A stretch of DNA of 11,101 nucleotides, taken from NCBI GenBank assembly GCA_938049795.1, contig CALLCD010000118.1, positions 1-11,101 of the forward strand, given 5' to 3'. This document shows, piece after piece, positions 6,208 through 11,101 of this stretch (positions are counted from its first letter, which is position 1; each line of letters begins with the position of its first letter). The notes beneath the pieces are model-generated. The model saw only the letters and a list, made by a program, of their open reading frames with translations, did no database searches and was not told the origin of the DNA. This stretch comes from an uncultured Hyphomonadaceae bacterium. GTDB taxonomy: Bacteria > Pseudomonadota > Alphaproteobacteria > Caulobacterales > Hyphomonadaceae. Position numbers and translations under genes: made by a program.

Positions 6208-7074
6208 CTACTGGCAGTTCGGACGCGGAAATCCACTCTCAATCGGCAAGGACAGATCACGCGACCATTCATTCCATGACCCGAAATAGGTTCGCACATC
6301 CTTGATGCCAGCCTGTTTGAGCGCCACAAATGTGTTCGACGTCCGCGCGCCTTTGAAGCAATAGAGCCAGACCGGCTTATCGAGATCGACGCCGACATTC
6401 AGACAGTCCGCGCGCACCTCGCACGGGTCTTTAACGCGAACCGCGTCGCCCACCGGCTTCATCAGGCGATACCATTCCAGCCATTTCGCACCCGGTATCC
6501 GGCCCTTGCGCGGCGCGAAATCCTTGCCATAAGGCGACGAACTGGCGCCGACCCATTCATCAACATCGCGCACATCGAGCAACGTGACCCGATCCTGATC
6601 AAGCTCGGCCAAAACATCATCCTTGCCAACAATCAGATGACGGCCCTGATCGGAGAGGGTCAGCCGAGCGGGTTCGCGCTGAACGACCCTGTCCGTCACC
6701 GACAGCCCCGCCGCCCGCCAGGCTTTGAGCCCGCCATGCAAAACATAGGAATGGTCATGTCCGAGATAAGACAGCAGAAAATGCCCGCGACAAGACTGGC
6801 CGAACCCTGTCTCCATGCCGCCCTCATAGAAGACGACGCAATCATCATCGCCAATGCCCGAATTTTGAAACACGGAGGCGAAATATTCGCGCATGTGGGC
6901 AGCCCCCTCGGGCGTCGAACTTGCCAGATAGGTAAAGATTTCATGAATATTGATCGCACCTTCGATATGGCACTCGGCATAGGCAAGCGGGTCGCGTGTA
7001 TCGACGACAATCACGTCCTGCTGCGACTTCATCAGCACCAATTCGCAAGGATCAATCAGAATTTTAGTGTCCAT
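6208..7074 (-). CDS. Two-domain rhodanese (sulfurtransferase)
   Basis: Rhodaneses move sulfane sulfur from donors such as thiosulfate or mercaptopyruvate to thiophilic acceptors via a cysteine persulfide. From ATG 7074 the protein is 288 residues, a normal tandem-rhodanese length. Domain 1 (about 1-130) has VVDTRDPLAYAECHIEGA and VLHGGLKAW but no catalytic loop. Domain 2 (about 145-288) has LLDVRDVDEW, GRIPGAKWLEW and the active-site loop C239-F-K-G-A-R. There is no signal peptide, so it is likely cytoplasmic. An in-frame upstream extension to 7230 would only read through the neighbouring gene and lacks family similarity. The start overlaps the end of the DUF417 gene by 11 bases, with AAGGA about 11 bases before ATG, so the two are translationally coupled. 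The physiological donor and acceptor cannot be told from the sequence. Confidence 0.9.
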   Translation of the reverse strand: MDTKILIDPCELVLMKSQQDVIVVDTRDPLAYAECHIEGAINIHEIFTYLASSTPEGAAHMREYFASVFQNSGIGDDDCVVFYEGGMETGFGQSCRGHFLLSYLGHDHSYVLHGGLKAWRAAGLSVTDRVVQREPARLTLSDQGRHLIVGKDDVLAELDQDRVTLLDVRDVDEWVGASSSPYGKDFAPRKGRIPGAKWLEWYRLMKPVGDAVRVKDPCEVRADCLNVGVDLDKPVWLYCFKGARTSNTFVALKQAGIKDVRTYFGSWNEWSRDLSLPIESGFPRPNCQ

Positions 7075-7573
7075 CGCTATCAATATCCTTATGGTGACCA
7101 AACCCCGCCGCCCGGCAGCTATCGTGAAGCAGAGCAACGGACAGGGCGAGCAGACCAAGATCCTTGAGAAGAAATTGTCCGGGCAGAACTGAAATCGCGG
7201 GACCTGGCATGTCCGCGATAAACACGCCATTTGTTGTAAAGAAAAAGCTGAACGTCAGCAGAAAGGTCGCAACCGCCGCGCCAGCTCCGAAAACGGCGAG
7301 TTTCGGCGCGGCAAATCTGGCAGCCAGACAAGCGGCAATCAATAGCTCGATAAGGCCAATCGCCACAGAGACCGCCTGCGGTCCAAAGACCGGCAGCGTC
7401 CATCCCACGAAAGGACTGCTGGTGATCAGGCCAGCAATCGCTTCAGCCTCATAGTTCGTAAACTTCATGCCGCCAAACCAAAGAAAAATCAGTGCAAGCG
7501 CTCCGTACGGGGCAAACCGGCCGGCAGCCTCTATGAGCCTTGTCGCGCGTGCAATTGAATCTTCTGTCGGCAT
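7064..7573 (-). CDS. DUF417 (YkgB/RclC-like) inner-membrane protein
   Basis: This is a 169-residue membrane protein with four likely transmembrane helices at about 20-35, 66-85, 92-112 and 134-150. The signature FGGMKFTNYEAEAI (33-46) and the C-terminal GQFLLKDLGLLA (132-143) mark the DUF417 family, which includes E. coli RclC (YkgB), linked to resistance to reactive chlorine species. The family is distantly DoxX-like, so a DoxX-type label is an alternative. It is the first gene of a pair with the rhodanese. A small membrane protein plus sulfurtransferase suggests handling of reactive sulfur, chlorine or oxidant stress (inference). The start ATG at 7571-7573 has only a weak purine-rich region (GGACGAGA) upstream. 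The 200 bases upstream show no convincing promoter. Confidence 0.85.
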   Translation of the reverse strand: MPTEDSIARATRLIEAAGRFAPYGALALIFLWFGGMKFTNYEAEAIAGLITSSPFVGWTLPVFGPQAVSVAIGLIELLIAACLAARFAAPKLAVFGAGAAVATFLLTFSFFFTTNGVFIADMPGPAISVLPGQFLLKDLGLLALSVALLHDSCRAAGFGHHKDIDSDGH

Positions 7574-7735
7574 TATTCTATCTCGTCCAGCATCTGTTTT
7601 CGTCGGTCCCCCCGAACAAAACTGCTCAAATCAGATCATTCGCACCACATTTTCCTTTGACCTGAAATCTGCCTGACCAGAGCCGCGCACGGCCGGACGG
7701 TCGGAGCAAATACGGGTCTCTGAAGCTCAGCAGAA

Positions 7736-7755
7736 AATTCCCACAAGGTCTTTCA
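7736..7755. repeat. Permuted repeat, left copy (order X-Y)
   Basis: AATTCCCACA (7736-7745, X) is followed directly by AGGTCTTTCA (7746-7755, Y), 19 bases beyond the stop of the SYLF lipoprotein gene. The same two 10-mers, abutting but in the order Y-X, occur at 8423-8442 on the other side of that gene, in the same orientation. Confidence 0.8.
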
Positions 7756-7773
7756 GTACACATCCCTTTGTAG

Positions 7774-8370
7774 CTAGTTTGCCGACGCAACGGTCTGATT
7801 GATCGGCTCTGAAAATCCATCGCGGCGGATCGGCGTAATTTTGGTGCCCTGAATACCGGCACCGGCCATCAAGCCCTGCTGATCGAAAATAAACGCATAA
7901 ATGTCCGCGCGCAGCGTCGTACTCGTCAGATTGCGCCCAAGTCCTGCATTGGCCACCACAACGCTTGGGCCAACGCCGATCTCAAGCCCGTCCGACTTTT
8001 CGAGATAATCGAGCGCGCTTTCATTGGTAAACACCAGCACATAGCCAAATCGCTGCACGCCGGCTTGCAAACCATATGAGGCTGCGACGCTGTTATAGTG
8101 ACCCACAGGCGCACCTTCACGCATCAGCACGCCATCACCCGCATGTCCGCCGACAATAAACCCGCCTTTGACAATGTTCGGAAAAACCAGTTGCGCCACG
8201 GAGTCCTTATACAAAGCACGGGCCGCATCGTTCTCCTCTAACAGGCGCGCAAACGCTTCATCCGCATCACTGTTGAGTGTCTCCTGACTCGCGACAAAGG
8301 GCGTCGTTCGACCGGAGTTTGCACACGCCGACAACAAAGCCACAAAGAGGAGTATCCATAGATTTTTCAT
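7774..8370 (-). CDS. SYLF-domain (Ysc84-like, DUF500) lipoprotein
   Basis: The 198-residue protein has a lipoprotein signal, MKNLWILLFVALLSAC, with Cys16 lipidated. It is followed by one SYLF domain at about 30-195: VAQLVFPNIVKGGFIVGGHAG, GVLMREG, SYGLQAGVQRFGYVLVF, SDGLEIGVGPSVVV and GLMAGAGIQGTKITPI. Eukaryotic SYLF domains bind phosphoinositides. Bacterial members are envelope lipoproteins of poorly known function, so membrane binding is the family expectation only. ATG 8370 was chosen over an upstream in-frame start because it begins the signal peptide and has AGGA 9 bases before it. It sits 107 bases after the beta-barrel gene on the same strand; joint transcription is possible but unproven. 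The gene is bracketed by two permuted 20-base repeats. Confidence 0.9.
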   Translation of the reverse strand: MKNLWILLFVALLSACANSGRTTPFVASQETLNSDADEAFARLLEENDAARALYKDSVAQLVFPNIVKGGFIVGGHAGDGVLMREGAPVGHYNSVAASYGLQAGVQRFGYVLVFTNESALDYLEKSDGLEIGVGPSVVVANAGLGRNLTSTTLRADIYAFIFDQQGLMAGAGIQGTKITPIRRDGFSEPINQTVASAN

Positions 8371-8422
8371 GATAGCAGATCCTGTTTCTCTATATGGAGT
8401 AATTTCCCCGATTTGCTCGGCG

Positions 8423-8442
8423 AGGTCTTTCAAATTCCCACA
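8423..8442. repeat. Permuted repeat, right copy (order Y-X)
   Basis: AGGTCTTTCA (8423-8432, Y) abuts AATTCCCACA (8433-8442, X), about 53 bases upstream of the SYLF gene start. It is the same pair of 10-mers as at 7736-7755 with the halves exchanged. The X match extends one base leftwards into Y, giving an 11-base identity. Confidence 0.8.
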
Positions 8443-8477
8443 GATGACAGACTATAGACGAATGCGGGAAGACACGT

Positions 8478-8960
8478 TCAGAAAGTGCGGCCAAAAGCGA
8501 GACCGAAAACCACCGCATCCTCACCACTCGACAAATCAAAATGAAGCTGGGGCGACAAGGTAAAGTGATGGCCAATTTCGAACTCGTAGAGCATTCCGAA
8601 GCGCCCGATAGCAAATTCCTCATCAGGCGTTATCTCGACCCCGGGGCCGACCTGAAGGGCGAACCCTTTGAACAAATGTATATCCGCAACGGCCAATAGT
8701 GTGGTCGCATCTATCTCACCAAACGCATGCTCGGCGACAAAACCCAGCCCCAGGAGCTCGGTCAACCGGTACTCATAGTCAATCCCGAGCGTAAACTCGG
8801 TCACATCCGCCGCATCAACATAAGTTCCGCCCACAATGACAGAGAGATGATGGGGGCGGTCTTCTTCCGTACAGACCGTTTCGTGCGCGCATGAGTTTTC
8901 CGCGTTGGCGAACGCGCCCAAAAACATCAGTGCCGATAGTATCAATATGGATCTCGTCAT
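8478..8960 (-). CDS. Small outer-membrane beta-barrel-like protein
   Basis: I do not recognise a named family. From ATG 8960 the protein has 160 residues with a clean Sec signal peptide, MTRSILILSALMFLGAFANA, cut before ENS. The mature part alternates polar and hydrophobic residues in beta strands (LSVIVGGTYVDA, FTLGIDYEYRL, LGLGFVAEHAF, FTLSPQLHFDL, AVVFGLAFGRTF). It ends in Phe, the usual C-terminal signature of outer-membrane barrels. About eight short strands would fit. Cys24 and Cys30 just after the signal might form a disulfide. A TTG start six codons earlier is in frame but would disturb the signal peptide. GGAG lies 12 bases before ATG 8960, slightly far. A porin or structural role cannot be told apart. 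It is transcribed away from the OsmC gene across a 335-base shared region. Confidence 0.75.
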   Translation of the reverse strand: MTRSILILSALMFLGAFANAENSCAHETVCTEEDRPHHLSVIVGGTYVDAADVTEFTLGIDYEYRLTELLGLGFVAEHAFGEIDATTLLAVADIHLFKGFALQVGPGVEITPDEEFAIGRFGMLYEFEIGHHFTLSPQLHFDLSSGEDAVVFGLAFGRTF

Positions 8961-9080
8961 AAAGTGGCATTTCTCCAACCGGACTTGCCCCAGCCTGTTC
9001 CACTCTAGGCGCGCATTGCTCCAAACAATACCATGTAGCCAAGCGTGTTAGATCCTTGCTCACGCGTCTAGTCGCCACTC

Positions 9081-9116
9081 CTAACTCCGCGAATTTCAAG
9101 AAATTCTATCAGTTAG
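9081..9116. promoter_or_regulatory. 36-base composite palindrome, operator candidate
   Basis: The inner palindrome is GAATTTC-AA-GAAATTC at 9091-9106. The outer arms are CTAACT (9081-9086) and AGTTAG (9111-9116). Both pairs share the same centre, 9098.5, and are separated by four unpaired bases on each side, so 13 of 17 positions pair. It lies 120 bases from the beta-barrel start and 180 from the OsmC start. It does not match OhrR, LexA or FNR consensus sites that I know. Confidence 0.55.
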
Positions 9117-9145
9117 CGGACCAATTTGATCTGAACGCGGCAAGA

Positions 9146-9174
9146 TTCTGATAGTGCGGGATATTGGGTAGAAT
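9146..9174 (+). promoter_or_regulatory. Candidate promoter for the OsmC-thiolase genes
   Basis: TTCTGA (9146-9151) and TAGAAT (9169-9174) are 17 bases apart. The -10 matches the sigma-70 consensus at 5 of 6 positions, the -35 at only 3 of 6. A weaker alternative is TTGATC (9126-9131) with TGATAG (9149-9154), also at 17 bases. A start near 9181 would leave a leader of about 115 bases. Confidence 0.3.
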
Positions 9175-9198
9175 TGTCCGGTCGGCTGACCCAATATC
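9160..9198. promoter_or_regulatory. GATATTGGGT / ACCCAATATC inverted repeat
   Basis: A perfect 10-base inverted repeat has arms at 9160-9169 and 9189-9198 with a 19-base spacer. The left arm touches the candidate -10 box at 9169-9174, and the right arm falls just after the expected transcript start, a layout typical of repressor operators. It could also be an RNA stem if transcription starts further upstream. Confidence 0.5.
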
Positions 9199-9295
9199 AC
9201 TCTCATGCAAGCACACTCCCAATGATTGTCCTTGCCAACGATACGCAGGCCAAACCTGTCACGCCCCTACAACCCGCACCCAAGGATCCTCCCCT

Positions 9296-9853
9296 ATGAC
9301 CACCACCACACACGCCTCCACCGTCAATGGCGTTTCAATCCGTGTTTTGAGCGAAACCATCTCCGCCGTAGACAAAGACCGCGAGCTTGGCCTGTCACGC
9401 TTCAAGATCTCCAACACATGGGATGGCGGCACCCGTTCGACATCAACCGTAGAAGACATGTATGCCGCAAAGCAAACCATCGCCCACAAGGCCGGCCATC
9501 AGATGCATTCGGATGAGCCTGAAATGCTGTCGGGCACAGACGCCGCGCCCAACCCGGTCGAGCAATTGCTCAGTGCACTGGCAAGTTGCGTGGTCACCAG
9601 CATCATCGCCCATGCGTCGATGAAAGGCATTGAAATCAACTCTCTAAAATCCGAGCTTGAGGGCGACATCAATCTGACCGGCTTTCTCGGCCTCGATGAC
9701 AGCATCTCTCGGGGCTACAATAATATCTCGATCAAGCTCTTCGTAGACAGTCCGCACAAGGATCTCGAAGAAATCCGTCTGCTGTCATTCTACTCCCCGG
9801 TTTTCAACACGATCGCCAACGCGGCCAAACTTGACGTGTCGATCACAAACTAG
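9296..9853 (+). CDS. OsmC-family protein lacking the second peroxidatic Cys
   Basis: OsmC/Ohr proteins are mostly thiol peroxidases acting on organic hydroperoxides with a cysteine pair. This 185-residue protein has the family core: SDEPEMLSGTDAAPNPVEQL (72-91) and LLSALASC98 with the first Cys. It then has a long helix to about 112 and the beta strands LEGDINLTGFLG (121-132). The second Cys is replaced by Ser167 (SFYSPVFNTIAN), as in one-Cys OsmC subfamilies, so classic disulfide peroxidase chemistry is unlikely. AAGGA at 9282-9286, 9 bases before ATG, fixes the start; an in-frame extension back to 9164 lacks family similarity and crosses the candidate promoter. The thiolase gene begins 43 bases downstream, so they probably form an operon. 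The inverted repeats upstream suggest repressor control (inference). Confidence 0.88.
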   Translation: MTTTTHASTVNGVSIRVLSETISAVDKDRELGLSRFKISNTWDGGTRSTSTVEDMYAAKQTIAHKAGHQMHSDEPEMLSGTDAAPNPVEQLLSALASCVVTSIIAHASMKGIEINSLKSELEGDINLTGFLGLDDSISRGYNNISIKLFVDSPHKDLEEIRLLSFYSPVFNTIANAAKLDVSITN

Positions 9854-9896
9854 CCCCGCCAGACCAATCTCCCCCCCTCCTCAGGAACCAGAATAC

Positions 9897-11101
9897 ATGA
9901 CCAGAGCCTATCTTGTGCCCGGAAAGCGCACCCCCTTCGTCAAGGCCGGAAAGGAGTTCGCCCAATTTGATTCAATCGCGCTCTCGACCCCGGTTGTCCA
10001 AGCTATGGCCGCGCAGGCAAAACCCGACATTGTCCTTTGGGGCCAAGTCATCCCCAGCCCGACGGTGTCCAATCTCGGCCGCGAATTGCTGCTCGAAGCT
10101 GGGCTTGACGCGGACATCCCCGGCGCAACATCCGTTCTGGCCTGCTCGACCAGTATGCTGGCAACCATTCAAGCGGCGGGCATGGTCGGAAAAGGCGGTG
10201 TGAATCTGGCCCTGGTGGGCGGGGTGGAATCAATGAGCCACGTTCCGATTGCGCTCAAAGCCGACAAAGCCCAAGAGCTTGCCGCAGCTTTCCAGACCGA
10301 TCCGGCCGCGGCCCAAGCCCTGTTTGCAAGCCTTGACCCAAGCGCGTTCGACCTGCCCGTGCGCGGCTGGGCCAATCGGATTTCGGGCCGCTCGATGGGC
10401 GAGCACACCGAAGACACGGCCAAATTCTTCAAGATCGAAAGAGCCGCCCAAGACAGAATCGCGTTCGACAGCCACGCCAATGCCACCAAGGGCCAAGAGG
10501 CCGGTTTCTTTGACGATCTGATTGTCGCTCATGGCGGCGTGGAGAAAGACACAATCCCGCGCGCGGACTCAACACTTGAGAAACTGGCCACCCTGCGCCC
10601 CGTTTTCGACCAGAGCGATGCGGGCACGATCACAGCGGGCAATTCCTCACCGCTCACCGATGGCGCAGCTGGCCTCTGGGTTGCTGATGAAGCGGGCGTC
10701 AAACGGCTCGGCCAAACACCGGAAATCGAGATCATCGACTGGCAGCTCGGCGCGATGGACTATAAGGAGGAAGGCATCCTGATGGCACCCGCTCGCGCAA
10801 TCCCCAAATTGCTCGCGCGCAATGGACTGGTCTTCGACGATATCCATCTCTGGGAAATCCACGAAGCGTTTGCGACACAAGTTCTCGCCAACATCCAAGC
10901 CATTAGCGATCCGGACTATCGCAAAACTAATGCCGGAATTGATGCCGATTTTGGCCCCTTCCCGATGGACCGGCTCAACCCACATGGCGGCTCGCTCGCC
11001 ATTGGCCACCCCTTTGGCGCAACCGGCGCGCGCATCCTCAGCCAGACGGCCAAAGAGCTTCAAGCCATGCCGAAAGACAGCCGCGCCATTGTCTCGATCT
11101 G
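9897..11101 (+). CDS. FadI/HADHB-like thiolase (acetyl-CoA C-acyltransferase), 3' end outside the window
   Basis: Thiolases cleave 3-ketoacyl-CoA with CoA in fatty-acid beta-oxidation, or run in reverse as acetoacetyl-CoA synthases. The 401 visible residues carry Cys83 (LACSTS, acyl-enzyme nucleophile), H322 in WEIHEAFATQV and H371 in GGSLAIGHPFGATGAR. HEAFA in place of NEAFA, the stretch TITAGNSSPLTDGAA and the GHPFGATGAR block point to the FadI/HADHB (trifunctional-enzyme beta subunit) branch rather than to PhaA. Sequence ends at VSI with TG as the first two bases of what should be the Cys of the C-terminal CxGG motif, so only a short tail is missing. AGGA at 9883-9886 is 10 bases before ATG 9897. 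It is close behind the OsmC gene. A FadJ-type hydratase/dehydrogenase gene beyond the window is expected from family context (inference). Confidence 0.92.
   Translation, partial: MTRAYLVPGKRTPFVKAGKEFAQFDSIALSTPVVQAMAAQAKPDIVLWGQVIPSPTVSNLGRELLLEAGLDADIPGATSVLACSTSMLATIQAAGMVGKGGVNLALVGGVESMSHVPIALKADKAQELAAAFQTDPAAAQALFASLDPSAFDLPVRGWANRISGRSMGEHTEDTAKFFKIERAAQDRIAFDSHANATKGQEAGFFDDLIVAHGGVEKDTIPRADSTLEKLATLRPVFDQSDAGTITAGNSSPLTDGAAGLWVADEAGVKRLGQTPEIEIIDWQLGAMDYKEEGILMAPARAIPKLLARNGLVFDDIHLWEIHEAFATQVLANIQAISDPDYRKTNAGIDADFGPFPMDRLNPHGGSLAIGHPFGATGARILSQTAKELQAMPKDSRAIVSI

Larger units (their letters stand above)
8961..9295. other. Divergent intergenic region with several dyads
   Basis: This 335-base gap separates the divergent beta-barrel and OsmC genes and shows no coding sequence I can support. 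It holds a composite palindrome (9081-9116), a CTATCAG (9106-9112) / CTGATAG (9148-9154) inverted pair and a 10-base inverted repeat (9160-9198). The only acceptable -10 hexamer I see is rightward, at 9169-9174. No leftward promoter stands out. Confidence 0.6.

Noticed and set aside
6098..6289. 63-codon + strand frame after the hydrolase
   Set aside because: It runs through the intergenic repeat and into the 3' end of the rhodanese gene, without a ribosome-binding site.
6637..7167. 176-codon + strand frame
   Set aside because: Antisense to the rhodanese, whose catalytic loop and domain motifs are intact.
7574..7773. Promoter search upstream of the DUF417 gene
   Set aside because: Possible -35 boxes such as TTGAGC on the - strand have no acceptable -10 at 16-18 bases.
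8387..8398. Near-palindrome CTCTATATGGAG upstream of the SYLF gene
   Set aside because: Short and imperfect (10 of 12), with no supporting context beyond AT-rich sequence.

Overview
The window looks like a GC-rich (roughly 60% by eye) alphaproteobacterial chromosome. The grounds are codon usage, a denitrification gene pair of alphaproteobacterial type (nirK-nirV), and an intergenic repeat with a CTCATCCTGAGCGAAGTCGAA core that is common in that class. A marine Hyphomonadaceae-like organism is a guess; nothing here fixes the genus. No rRNA, tRNA, CRISPR array, insertion sequence or phage gene was found. Twelve protein genes are supported, the last one cut by the window edge.

Left part (1-3915, + strand): a secreted lipoprotein built of TPR-like helical repeats comes first. 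It is followed by a copper nitrite reductase carrying an N-terminal cytochrome c domain (nirK) and, overlapping it by 8 bases, nirV. The reductase converts nitrite to nitric oxide in the periplasm; the fused haem domain probably delivers electrons to the type 1 copper. No nor, nos or nitrate reductase gene lies in the window.

Middle (3916-6207, + strand): a LysR-type regulator is followed by an alpha/beta-hydrolase of haloalkane-dehalogenase type. The hydrolase has Glu where the family has its nucleophilic Asp. Its leader holds three GATA...GTTTC units and a long hairpin that would enclose the ribosome-binding site and start codon. The hydrolase converges on the next operon across a repeat-derived inverted repeat.

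Right-middle (6208-8960, - strand): a DUF417 (YkgB/RclC-like) membrane protein is translationally coupled to a two-domain rhodanese. Upstream of them lie a SYLF-domain (Ysc84-like) lipoprotein and a small outer-membrane beta-barrel protein. The lipoprotein gene is bracketed by two 20-base sequences that are the same two 10-mers in swapped order.

Right end (8961-11101): a 335-base divergent promoter region rich in dyads leads into an OsmC-family protein and a FadI/HADHB-like thiolase, probably one operon. The thiolase is truncated just before its C-terminal catalytic Cys.

No clear new multi-gene system is visible. The items most worth a second look are the Glu-nucleophile hydrolase with its hairpin leader, the N-terminal haem c-NirK fusion, the dyads before the OsmC gene and the permuted repeats around the SYLF gene.
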